A stretch of 64,000 nt of DNA from contig CATYVQ010000010.1 of assembly GCA_958413895.1 (NCBI GenBank), forward strand, positions 1 to 64,000, written 5' to 3'. Below the pieces are notes generated by a model. It searched no databases. It was not told the DNA's origin and was given only the letters and a program-made list of their open reading frames with translations. The stretch is from an uncultured Collinsella sp. (GTDB lineage: Bacteria; Actinomycetota; Coriobacteriia; Coriobacteriales; Coriobacteriaceae). This document shows, piece after piece, positions 54,952 through 62,683 of this stretch. The stretch's first letter is position 1, and every line of letters starts with the position of its first letter. Position numbers and translations under genes: made by a program.

Positions 54952-56343
54952 CTACTCCTCGGCATGTGCCCCATCAAGCTCATAGAACTTGGTGGATGCC
55001 GGCAGGAACATCAGGTCGACGTCGCCGATCGGGCCCGAACGGTTCTTGGCCACGACGATACGCGTAACGCCCTCGTCGGGTCGATCGTCGCGCGAGGCTT
55101 CGGCCTCGTCGGCGGAGCGGTCCAAGAACATGACGATATCGGCGTCCTGCTCGATAGAGCCCGATTCACGAAGGTCGGAAAGCTGCGGACGCTTGCCGGT
55201 ACGGGATTCGACCTGACGCGAGAGCTGCGACAGCGCGATGAGCGGAATCTTGAGCTCCTTGGCCATGATCTTCAGACCACGCGACATCTCCGAAACCTCG
55301 ACGGTACGGCTCTCGGAGCGGCGTCCCGGCGGAGGACTCACCAGCTGCAGGTAGTCCAGGATGATGATTGCCTTCTCCTTGTTATGGAGCATGCGGCGGC
55401 TCTTGGCGCGAATCTCGGTCACTGTGGTGCCGGGCGTATCGTCAATCAGAATATCGAGCTTGGACAAGGTCTGCGTGGCCTCGTTGATATTGGTCCACTG
55501 CTCGGGGCTAATGCGACCCATGCGGAAGTCACTGATCGAGATCATGGCATAGGCGCAAATCAGACGCTGGGCAATTTCCTTACCCGACATCTCCAGCGAG
55601 AAGAAGCCGACGGTATAACCAGCAGCGGCAGCGTTGAGCGCCAGGTTCAGAGCGAACGACGTCTTACCTACAGCAGGACGGGCGCCGATGATGATGAGCT
55701 GGCCCTCGCGAAAACCCATGAGCATGCGGTCGAGTGACGGAAAGCCCGTGGGCACGCCCGCAGCCTGGCCACCGGCCTGGCACACTTCCTCGGCCTCGTT
55801 ATAGGCCTCGACCATAAACTCGGTCAACGTCTTGTAGCTCGACTTGACCTCGCGCGCCGTAACCTTGAGCAGCTTGCTCTCGGCCAGCTCGACAACCTCT
55901 TTGGTGTCGGTGGGGGCGTTATATGCCAGCGCGTTGATCTCGTTGGTGGCGCCGATCAGCTCGCGCAGCATCGAGTCGCGGCGAACGATGGCGGCATGGT
56001 GCTGCCAGTTGACGAGCGACAGGGTCTGACCCATCAACTCCAAAATGTACGCCTCGCCGCCCACGGCATCGAGCTTGTTGATGCTTCGCAGGTAATCGAT
56101 CAGCGAGATGGAGTCGATGGGAATGCGGCTGTTGTACATATCGACCATCGCAGTATAGATGGTCTTATGAATGGGCCGGTAGAAGTCATCGGGCTGCAGC
56201 TCGACCTGGGCCTCTTCGACCACCTCGGGCGATAGCAGCATAGCGGCCAGTACATTGGCCTCTGCATCTTGGTTTTGGGGAAGACCCAACTTTGAGCCGC
56301 GGTCCTCGACCGTCAGCCCGGTCTCCCTATCGTCATATGCCAT
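54952..56343 (-). CDS. dnaB: Replicative DNA helicase DnaB
   Basis: 463 residues from the ATG at 56343 (GAGGATG upstream); ATG codons at 56349 and 56355 are alternatives. The N-terminal domain has LPQNQDAEANVLAAMLLSPE; the RecA core has IIGARPAVGKTSFALNLALN, EMSGKEIAQRLI, IILDYLQLVSP, and LSQLSRQVESRTGKRPQLSD followed by LRESGSIEQDADIVMFLDR. No intein is present. It unwinds DNA at the fork. It lies downstream of rplI, the frequent rpsF-ssb-rpsR-rplI-dnaB order. Confidence 0.97.
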   Translation of the reverse strand: MAYDDRETGLTVEDRGSKLGLPQNQDAEANVLAAMLLSPEVVEEAQVELQPDDFYRPIHKTIYTAMVDMYNSRIPIDSISLIDYLRSINKLDAVGGEAYILELMGQTLSLVNWQHHAAIVRRDSMLRELIGATNEINALAYNAPTDTKEVVELAESKLLKVTAREVKSSYKTLTEFMVEAYNEAEEVCQAGGQAAGVPTGFPSLDRMLMGFREGQLIIIGARPAVGKTSFALNLALNAAAAGYTVGFFSLEMSGKEIAQRLICAYAMISISDFRMGRISPEQWTNINEATQTLSKLDILIDDTPGTTVTEIRAKSRRMLHNKEKAIIILDYLQLVSPPPGRRSESRTVEVSEMSRGLKIMAKELKIPLIALSQLSRQVESRTGKRPQLSDLRESGSIEQDADIVMFLDRSADEAEASRDDRPDEGVTRIVVAKNRSGPIGDVDLMFLPASTKFYELDGAHAEE

Positions 56344-56497
56344 GAGCATCCTCATTCATATCGCTTGCGAGCATCCATAGTATCAGCCACGATCCCAAAA
56401 CGCGCCGCGCGCCGCCAATCATCACCGAACCAAACGGATAAACGGTCCTGTATATAGGACTTCGACGCAACGTTCACCATGACACTCACTCAGCGCA

Positions 56498-56538
56498 AAA
56501 AACAAAAGGGCGCCCTGGTCTCCCAGAGCGCCCTTCTT
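56498..56538 (-). terminator. Terminator after rplI
   Basis: Reverse strand: AAGGGCGCTCTGG and CCAGGGCGCCCTT pair around GAGA, followed by TTGTTTTTTG. Confidence 0.88.
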
Positions 56539-56567
56539 AGAACAAGATTGTTGCGTTGCAGCAAATG

Positions 56568-57107
56568 CTACTCGGCAGCAGCCTCAGTCTCGACCTCGGC
56601 GGTCTCGGCCTCGGCGACCTCAGCGGCCTCCTCGACCTCAGCCTCGGCAGCGAGCTCCTCGGCGGTAACGCCGACGAGAACGACAACCTCGGCCTTGATC
56701 TCGCGGTACAGCGAGATGGCAACGGTGTGGGCACCGGCAACCTTGATGGGCTTACCGAGCTCGACGCGCTTGCGGTCGATGTCCATACCGAGCTGAGCCT
56801 TGATGGCATCAGCGATCATAGCGGCGGTAACGGAGCCAAAGAGGATGCCCTCGTCGCCGACCTTGACGTCAACGGTGACCGTCTTGCCCTCGAAGGCAGC
56901 CTTGGTCTCGTTGGCGGTAGCCAGACGGACGGCCTCGCGCTTGGCGATGTTGTTGCGACGCTCGTCAAGCTGCTTGAGGTTGCCCTTGGTGGCGGCAACA
57001 GCGAGCTTCTTGGGGAACAGGAAGTTCTCAGCGTAACCCTGAGCGACCTCTACGACGTCACCCTCGCCGCCCTTGCCCTTGATCTCATCGAGAAGAATAA
57101 CCTTCAT
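56568..57107 (-). CDS. rplI: Ribosomal protein bL9
   Basis: 179 residues. MKVILLDEIKGKGGEGDVVE followed by VAQGYAENFLFPKKLAVAAT is the bL9 signature. The C-terminus carries an acidic tail of about 30 residues (EEAAEVAEAETAEVETEAAA) beyond the usual 150. Last gene of rpsF-ssb-rpsR-rplI, ended by a strong terminator. Confidence 0.97.
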   Translation of the reverse strand: MKVILLDEIKGKGGEGDVVEVAQGYAENFLFPKKLAVAATKGNLKQLDERRNNIAKREAVRLATANETKAAFEGKTVTVDVKVGDEGILFGSVTAAMIADAIKAQLGMDIDRKRVELGKPIKVAGAHTVAISLYREIKAEVVVLVGVTAEELAAEAEVEEAAEVAEAETAEVETEAAAE

Positions 57108-57122
57108 GATGCGTCTCCCTTC

Positions 57123-57389
57123 TTAGCCGCGGTCGCGGTTGCCACGAGAGGAAACCACGGGGACGGTGTACGGCAGGAGAGCCATCTCGCGGGCGCGCTT
57201 GATGGCGTTGGCGATGTCATGCTGATGCTGCGTGCAAGCGCCAGTGACGCGACGGGGCTTGATCTTGCCACGGTCGGTCATGTACTTACGGAGAAGCTGA
57301 GTGTCCTTATAGTCAATGAACTCAGTGTTCTCCTTGCAGAACTGGCAGTACTTACGACGCGGCTGACGTGCAGAAAAATCATTAGCCAT
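57123..57389 (-). CDS. rpsR: Ribosomal protein bS18
   Basis: 88 residues from the ATG at 57389. [40 protein letters not shown] and [20 protein letters not shown] are the bS18 core. The Cys-x2-Cys plus a later Cys and His indicate the zinc-binding (C+) form. Confidence 0.96.
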   Translation of the reverse strand: MANDFSARQPRRKYCQFCKENTEFIDYKDTQLLRKYMTDRGKIKPRRVTGACTQHQHDIANAIKRAREMALLPYTVPVVSSRGNRDRG

Positions 57390-57461
57390 GTCAAAATACC
57401 TTTCATTTGGCAACTTCGGCGAACCGAAGCCGCCTCTCACTCAAAAATAGGTGAACAACCC

Positions 57462-57914
57462 CTAGAACGGGATGTCCTCATCGTAGACGTCGACCGCGGG
57501 CGGCGTAGCCACCGGTGCGGCAGGACGTGCTGCGGGCGCGGGAGCTGCGGGGGCGTAACCGCCCTGATCGTAGCCACCCTGGCCACCACGGGAGCTCATA
57601 AACTCGATCTCATCGACGATGACCTCAAGCTTGCTCCTGCGCTGACCGTCGCGCTCCCAAGAGCTGTAGCGCAGCTTGCCCTCGATCGCGACCTTGTTTC
57701 CCTTTGCCAGGAAACGGCTCACGGCCTCGGCGCGGGTGCCGAACATGGTGCAGTCGACAAAGTTGGGATAGTCCTCCCACTCGCCAGTCTGCGCGTTGCG
57801 GCGACGATCGTTCACGGCGACGCCAAAGGACAGAACCTGGGTTCCGCCGGCGGTGGCGCGCAGCTCGGGATCGCGGGTGAGATTACCGGTGATGTTCACT
57901 CGATTGATGCTCAT
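57462..57914 (-). CDS. ssb: Single-stranded DNA-binding protein
   Basis: 150 residues. MSINRVNITGNLTRDPELRA, VLSFGVAVNDRRRNAQTGEW and FVDCTMFGTRAEAVSRFLAK form the OB fold; a Gly/Gln/Pro/Ala-rich linker leads to the acidic tip DEDIPF that binds partner proteins. Between rpsF and rpsR, as usual. Confidence 0.97.
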   Translation of the reverse strand: MSINRVNITGNLTRDPELRATAGGTQVLSFGVAVNDRRRNAQTGEWEDYPNFVDCTMFGTRAEAVSRFLAKGNKVAIEGKLRYSSWERDGQRRSKLEVIVDEIEFMSSRGGQGGYDQGGYAPAAPAPAARPAAPVATPPAVDVYDEDIPF

Positions 57915-57962
57915 AGCTCACTACTTCCTCTTGGGGCACAAGCCCAGTCCAAAACGACAGTC

Positions 57963-58256
57963 TTACTCCTGGTCGTCGCGACGGACGATCATGTGGCGGA
58001 CCACAGCGTCGGTGATGCGCAGGACGCGATCAAGCTCGGCGATCTGGGTAGGATCTGCGTGGAAGTTGATGAGGGTGTAGTCACCATCGGTGAGGTCGTT
58101 GATCTCGTAGGCGAGCTTGCGCTTGCCCCACTCGTCAACGGAGTCGACCTTGCCAGCGCCCTCAGCGATCGTGGTATCGATACGCTTCATAACAGCGAGA
58201 CGAGTCTCGGGGTCGAGCGACGGGTCAACAAAGAACAGCAGTTCATAAGCCTTCAT
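57963..58256 (-). CDS. rpsF: Ribosomal protein bS6
   Basis: 97 residues from the ATG at 58256 (GGAGG seven bases upstream). MKAYELLFFVDPSLDPETRL and RKLAYEINDLTDGDYTLINF match bS6. First gene of the ribosomal/ssb operon. Confidence 0.96.
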   Translation of the reverse strand: MKAYELLFFVDPSLDPETRLAVMKRIDTTIAEGAGKVDSVDEWGKRKLAYEINDLTDGDYTLINFHADPTQIAELDRVLRITDAVVRHMIVRRDDQE

Positions 58257-58715
58257 ATTGTCACCTCCTCTGGGCAAATGTGGCTTCAGGTCGTGAAGGT
58301 GCGCCTGAAGCAGGAAAAGACTTGGTAATAATATCTTTCAACCTCCTAGGCTGCAATAATTTGCAGCTACAACCTCATGACCTCCACATATGCCCATACT
58401 CGCACCACGTTTCATGCGCATTCCAACCAAATGCCGACCAAAAGCTTGACAGATCTGTGGACAAGATACGGTGCCGTGGGGACAAGCTGAGCCAAGCCGC
58501 AGGTCAACGGGCACAAGGCTGTGGTCGCAAAATGCATACCAGTGGTCCACAGCACCACCCAAAGATTTTTAAATTCATTGCCAAGTCGCTTATGAATACC
58601 CCTTTTGAACAATTGAGTTGATCAACCACGCTGGTCGGAAGCCGTTTTTTGGCACCTCAAACCCCACTGCAACGCCAAGCGCGGCCAAGCGTTTTAAAAA
58701 ATGCCAACTTTTCTG
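58257..58715. other. Gene-free region before the tRNA-Ser pair
   Basis: No coding frame is supported in about 460 bases. It should contain the promoter of the rpsF operon at the left. Sequences like TGTGGACAA occur but do not match DnaA boxes well. Confidence 0.5.
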
Positions 58716-58744
58716 TTTGCACTTTGCGATTCCTCGTGTATACT
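58716..58744 (+). promoter_or_regulatory. Promoter of the tRNA-Ser genes
   Basis: TTGCAC (58717-58722) and TATACT (58739-58744) are separated by 16 bases; the tRNA begins 17 bases after the -10. Confidence 0.65.
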
Positions 58745-58760
58745 GACTTTCGCATTTAAC

Positions 58761-58851
58761 GGAGAGTTGTCCGAGTGGCCGAAGGAGCACGATTGGAAAT
58801 CGTGTAGGCGTCAAAAGCGTCTCCAGGGTTCAAATCCCTGACTCTCCGCCA
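58761..58851 (+). tRNA. tRNA-Ser (GGA)
   Basis: 91 bases. Starts GGAGAGTTGTCCGAGTGGCC, anticodon loop TTGGAAA, a long variable arm typical of tRNA-Ser, T arm GGGTTCAAATCCC, and ACTCTCCGCCA with CCA encoded. Confidence 0.95.
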
Positions 58852-58860
58852 GTTAATTCC

Positions 58861-58890
58861 AAAGCAGGCCTTCGAGCCTGCTTTGTTTTT
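58861..58890 (+). terminator. Terminator after tRNA-Ser (GGA)
   Basis: AAAGCAGGC and GCCTGCTTT pair around CTTCGA, followed by GTTTTT. Confidence 0.85.
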
Positions 58891-58899
58891 ACCCCACGC

Positions 58900-58990
58900 G
58901 GAGGGGTGGCAGAGTGGTTGAATGCGGCGGTCTCGAAAACCGTTTGGCCTGTATAAGGTCACGAGGGTTCGAATCCCTCCTCCTCCGCCA
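58900..58990 (+). tRNA. tRNA-Ser (CGA)
   Basis: 91 bases. Starts GGAGGGGTGGCAGAGTGGTT, anticodon loop TCTCGAAAA, long variable arm, T arm GGGTTCGAATCCC, CCA encoded. The acceptor stem contains a G-U pair at 6-67. Confidence 0.94.
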
Positions 58991-59000
58991 TTAGATGGTA

Positions 59001-59031
59001 TGAGCCCCAGCAATGGGGCTTTTTTTCTTTT
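59001..59031 (+). terminator. Terminator after tRNA-Ser (CGA)
   Basis: AGCCCCA and TGGGGCT pair around GCAA, followed by TTTTTTCTTTTT. Confidence 0.88.
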
Positions 59032-59040
59032 TGAGCACAT

Positions 59041-59236
59041 TTCAATAACGCGCAGAAGGAGGGATTCGAACCCGCCACAGGCGCGGAGCGTAAAGAAAAC
59101 GCGCCCGTGGCGCGTTTTTAGCGCAGCGCGGTCGGCGTAAGCCGACCGGATAAATTTTGAGCAAAGCTCAAAATTTGGACATCCCTCCTATTCAGCCACG
59201 CCCCATCGCGGTCGATCCCAGCCCCAAAATCTCAAA
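59041..59236. other. Non-coding region with tRNA T-arm relic and three hairpins
   Basis: GGAGGGATTCGAACCC (59058-59073) is a reversed tRNA T-arm like that of the adjacent tRNA-Ser. Three hairpins follow: AAAACGCG/CGCGTTTT (59096-59119), CGGTCGGC/GCCGACCG (59129-59148) and AAATTTTGAGC/GCTCAAAATTT (59152-59176). Confidence 0.6.
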
Positions 59237-59297
59237 CATGTACATCACCCTCCAAAAACGACATTTTTTGACATCTTTGGAGGCTGATGTACACCTT
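59237..59297. repeat. 64-base-class hairpin, copy 1, upstream of the nuclease-like gene
   Basis: ATGTACATCACCCTCCAAA pairs with TTTGGAGGCTGATGTACA; the loop contains GACATTTTTTGACATC. Nearly identical to 60435-60499, in direct orientation. Confidence 0.85.
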
Positions 59298-59376
59298 TGT
59301 ATATCGCGCGCGAAGTCCATCGGCCGTTTTGTCGGCATTCGGTATATTTCCTCACTTCAGCGGACATAAGGATTGC

Positions 59377-60411
59377 ATGTCGGCTCAAAGCGAGAGGTCC
59401 CTTATGGATACTCCTGTTCTCATTTCGCATAAAACGGCGTGGCTTGTCCATCGTGCACCACGGGGCCTGGTGCAAGCCGTCGCACAACGCGACTACCAGA
59501 TAGGTGCGCGGGGCCTCTCCACTCAGCAACGCATCGCGCGCATCCAGCAGGCCCTTACCGACTGCGGTATTCCCACTAGCATGATTGAAACCATCGACAT
59601 CTCTGTTGTATTTGCCTTCGAACGAATTCGCGCCAACGGCGTTAATTGCCACGTTCTTGGCCAAAATCTACCCTACGACCATATCGATGAACTTACGTCC
59701 GGCATCTTTATCACCGACGAAGCCTTCACCTTCGTGCTTGCTGCCGAGTGGATGGATAGAATCGAATACCTCGAGTATGGTTACGAAGTTTGCGGCGACT
59801 ATTGCATGGGGCTCAATCCCTCTGACCCTTACACCGAGCAATCAGCCACCACTTCCAAGGACGAAATTGTCGAGCTACTCGATCGACACCCTAGCAAACC
59901 TGGCGCCACACGCGCCAGACTCGCGCTCAGGCATATCTACGACCACTCAGCCTCGCCCATGGAGACCGCATCGGCCATTGTCCTTTCACTCCCGACGAAC
60001 GAAGGCGGCGTTGGCATCCGAGGTATCGAACTCAACAAGCCACTCGAAATCCCCCAACGCCTTTGGCATTGCACCAAAGCTCGAACGCTCAAAATCGATG
60101 CCCTCATCACCTATAAGCGCAGGGAACTCGGCATCGAATATAAGGGCGGCTTTCACGACGAGGCCGAACGCAAGGGCGCAGATGCGGAGCGCGAAGCAGT
60201 GCTCGCCCAAATGGGATATCGAATCGTTACGCTCACCTCGGCACAGTTCGCAAGTCAGCTTGCTTTTCACCGCGCTATGAACAATATTCGCGAAGCACTC
60301 GGTATGTCCCGCTGCACGGACGCCGAGTACCAGCGAAAGCAAAACGAACTGCGCAAGGCACTTATCCGCAACTGGAAGAGCGCGCAAGGCGAAGACACAC
60401 CTTCCGAGTAG
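59377..60411 (+). CDS. DUF559/Vsr-like (PD-(D/E)XK-type) domain protein
   Basis: 344 residues from the ATG at 59377 (AAGGA upstream); the ATG at 59404, preceded by GAGAGG, is equally good. The C-terminal domain shows IDALITYKRRELGIEYKGGF followed by DAEREAVLAQMGYRIVTLTS, the D...E-Y-K-G...D..R..L...GY.V pattern of DUF559/Vsr-like endonuclease folds, with the E-x-K intact. A preceding segment (ASPMETASAIVLSLPTNEGG followed by VGIRGIELNKPLEI) parallels the gene at 24572-25699. The N-terminal third is unassigned. It stands alone between two copies of a hairpin (59237-59297 and 60435-60499). Nuclease activity is inferred. Confidence 0.75.
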   Translation: MSAQSERSLMDTPVLISHKTAWLVHRAPRGLVQAVAQRDYQIGARGLSTQQRIARIQQALTDCGIPTSMIETIDISVVFAFERIRANGVNCHVLGQNLPYDHIDELTSGIFITDEAFTFVLAAEWMDRIEYLEYGYEVCGDYCMGLNPSDPYTEQSATTSKDEIVELLDRHPSKPGATRARLALRHIYDHSASPMETASAIVLSLPTNEGGVGIRGIELNKPLEIPQRLWHCTKARTLKIDALITYKRRELGIEYKGGFHDEAERKGADAEREAVLAQMGYRIVTLTSAQFASQLAFHRAMNNIREALGMSRCTDAEYQRKQNELRKALIRNWKSAQGEDTPSE

Positions 60412-60434
60412 CGTCATCCCAGCGCGCCACACCA

Positions 60435-60499
60435 AAACATGTACATCACCCTCCAAAACCGACATTTTTTGACATCTTTGGAGGCTGATGTACATGTTT
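60435..60499. repeat. 64-base-class hairpin, copy 2, downstream of the nuclease-like gene
   Basis: AAACATGTACATCACCCTCC pairs with GGAGGCTGATGTACATGTTT (one mismatch). It starts 24 bases after the gene's stop codon. Confidence 0.85.
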
Positions 60500-60614
60500 G
60501 GAACCTATGACCATACCCGGTCCCGACCGTTTACCGAGCAATAGGGTCGCCACGCCCGCCAACCATGTACTATGTACGGGCATTGTCTAAACCCACAACC
60601 CAAAGGACCCCATC

Positions 60615-61304
60615 TTGCCCGTCGTCGCCGCCATAACCATTACCTCACATGCCTCGGATGCCATGGTCGCTATTCCGTTTTGGCTCGAGATGTTCGCTGT
60701 TGTCGCTGCATCGATCTCGGGTGTGTTGGTTGCGCGCGAGCACAAGCTCGACCTGGTGGGCGCGGTCGCGCTCGCGGTGGTCTGCGGTCTGGGCGGCGGT
60801 CTCTTGCGCGACATGACGCTGCAGGTGGGCAACGTCTACATCCTCAACCAGCCAATGGCGCTGCCGCTCTCCATCGCCACGGCAGCCATCATCTACATTT
60901 TCCCGGCAATCGTCGACAAGCCCGAAAAACTCATCCCCTTGCTCGACATCATCTCGGTCGGCATCTATGCGGCAACCGGCGCAGACAAGGCACTGGTCTA
61001 CGGTTTTGCGCCCGTCGTTTGCATCATGATGGGCTTCTTCACCGCAGTAGGTGGCGGCATGCTGCGCGACGGCTTTATGGGCGTGGTTCCGGGCATTTTC
61101 CAACGCACTAACTTTTATGCCATCGCGGCCATCGCCGGATCGACAAGCTACGTGTGTCTCGTTATGAGCGGCATCATGAGCAATGTCGCCGCGCTGATCG
61201 TATGCGTTGTCGTGACCATGGGTCTGCGCTGGCTCTCGCTGCGCTTTGACATCAAAAGCCCCACCGAAGAAGACATCGCACGCTTTTTGCATCGCAAAAA
61301 GTAG
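60615..61304 (+). CDS. TRIC/UPF0126-type membrane channel
   Basis: 229 residues from the TTG at 60615 (AAAGGA upstream); an ATG at 60663 would give 213. Two repeated UPF0126 units, each with three membrane helices and a GGG..RD motif: GLGGGLLRDMTL and VGGGMLRDGFMG. Relatives are trimeric cation channels, and some were proposed to move amino acids; transport substrate not fixed. Monocistronic. Confidence 0.88.
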   Translation: MPVVAAITITSHASDAMVAIPFWLEMFAVVAASISGVLVAREHKLDLVGAVALAVVCGLGGGLLRDMTLQVGNVYILNQPMALPLSIATAAIIYIFPAIVDKPEKLIPLLDIISVGIYAATGADKALVYGFAPVVCIMMGFFTAVGGGMLRDGFMGVVPGIFQRTNFYAIAAIAGSTSYVCLVMSGIMSNVAALIVCVVVTMGLRWLSLRFDIKSPTEEDIARFLHRKK

Positions 61305-61410
61305 GTAGCGCGGGCTCATCCTTCGAAATGCAACCGAGAGGTTCTTTTAGAGCGCCCACGCGTTGGGTATCCTGTTAGGTATATGCCGAGTATCTAACGA
61401 AGGATTCACT

Positions 61411-62556
61411 ATGCCCTGCAATCAACTCCCGTTGACCCAGCGCCGTAAAGTATGGGGCCGCATCACCATCCTATTCGCGCTCATCGCGCTGGCGATCACC
61501 GTGCTTCCCACGGCGTCGTTCGCCGGCACGGACACCGCAGGAAACGTACTTGCGACCGACAATGACGCCAATCCGTCCGGCGTCGAAGGTGACCTGTACT
61601 GGGCAGGTCAGGCCCTCAACTTGGATGATGTGTCCATCGACCGCGATATCATCGCCGCGGGCGATACCCTCTCGATCCGTGACTGCACAGTGGGCGGCGC
61701 CGTCCGTCTGGCGGCACGCACCATCGACATTGCCAAGACCACGGTTGATGGCAGCGTGACCGTCGCTGGCCAGCATGTCGTGCTCAATTCCGACAGCACC
61801 GCCAACTGTTTCTACGCGATAGGCGAGACGGTTGCCCTGCGAGGCTCCACCAAGTCGGCAGCGCTCGCGGGCGATACGGTGACCATCGATGGCACCGTCG
61901 ATGGCGATGTCGAGGTTTGGGCCGACAAGCTCATCCTGGGCAAGAACGCCCGCATCACCGGCACCGTGAACGCTCACGTCTCCGAGGACCCCGAGCGTGC
62001 CGCGGGAACCGAGGTCGGTGCGCTCAAGATCGACCGTACCGAGAACGAAGATACTTCCACCGTTAACGATGTCATCGGCGGTATCGTCGCCGCGGCGCTT
62101 TCCACCTGCTTTGTCGCCCTGCTACTCGAGCTCGTCTTCCCGCGTGCGACCGCCAGCGCCGCCGGCATGCTCCGCCAGCACCCCACACCCCTGTGGGTGA
62201 GCGGTCTTCTGGGTACGATTGCTATCGCCCCCGCCGTCCTACTGCTGATTATCTCTATCGCTGGTCTGTCGCTTGCCGGAACACTCTTGTGCGGCGTTAT
62301 CGGCATTGCGTTGGTGTCGAGTGCCTTTGCGGGGTGCGCGCTCGCCCGCATGGTCGGACACAACCAGAACCGCTACGCCATGGCAGCCGTGGGCGGCATA
62401 ATCGCAGGCGCCCTCACGGGGCTTCCCCTCGTAGGCGGCTTCATCAGCGGCGTGGCCTTTGTCTTTATGCTCGGCTACGTTATCCAGATCATCTGGCGAA
62501 ACGCCCGCCTCAAGCCGCAGCAGCCGGTTAACACGCCAGGACTCCCCATCGCTTAG
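61411..62556 (+). CDS. Exported bactofilin-like protein with C-terminal membrane domain
   Basis: 381 residues from the ATG at 61411 (GAAGGA upstream). A signal-like segment (ITILFALIALAITVLPTASF, ending before AGTDT) is followed by a repetitive beta-helix region (residues about 50-190: IDRDIIAAGDTLSIRDCTVG, TVDGSVTVAGQHVVLN, VTIDGTVDGDVEVWADKLIL) similar to polymer-forming bactofilin repeats. About five membrane helices (residues 215-370) end the protein. If the signal is retained, the helix faces outward. No named function. Confidence 0.75.
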   Translation: MPCNQLPLTQRRKVWGRITILFALIALAITVLPTASFAGTDTAGNVLATDNDANPSGVEGDLYWAGQALNLDDVSIDRDIIAAGDTLSIRDCTVGGAVRLAARTIDIAKTTVDGSVTVAGQHVVLNSDSTANCFYAIGETVALRGSTKSAALAGDTVTIDGTVDGDVEVWADKLILGKNARITGTVNAHVSEDPERAAGTEVGALKIDRTENEDTSTVNDVIGGIVAAALSTCFVALLLELVFPRATASAAGMLRQHPTPLWVSGLLGTIAIAPAVLLLIISIAGLSLAGTLLCGVIGIALVSSAFAGCALARMVGHNQNRYAMAAVGGIIAGALTGLPLVGGFISGVAFVFMLGYVIQIIWRNARLKPQQPVNTPGLPIA

Positions 62557-62563
62557 CAGCTAA

Positions 62564-62596
62564 CCGCCACAAAGATGCCAAGCACCTTTGTGGCGG
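62564..62596. repeat. REP-like hairpin
   Basis: CCGCCACAAAG and CTTTGTGGCGG pair perfectly around ATGCCAAGCAC. It starts seven bases after the preceding stop codon. Confidence 0.7.
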
Positions 62597-62621
62597 CGCA
62601 AACGAACCTGCCCCCTGCACC

Positions 62622-62656
62622 AAAAAGGGCGCCGACCATTGCGGTCGACGCCCTTT
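62622..62656 (-). terminator. Terminator after typA
   Basis: Reverse strand: AAGGGCGTCGACC and GGTCGGCGCCCTT pair around GCAAT, followed by TTTGG. Confidence 0.85.
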
Positions 62657-62683
62657 CTCGTTAGACGTTATAAAGCCCAGCGC

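Noticed and set aside
58430..58560. DnaA boxes or a replication origin near rpsF/dnaB
   Set aside because: TGTGGACAA-like words differ from TGTGGATAA, are few, and no dnaA or dnaN gene is present.
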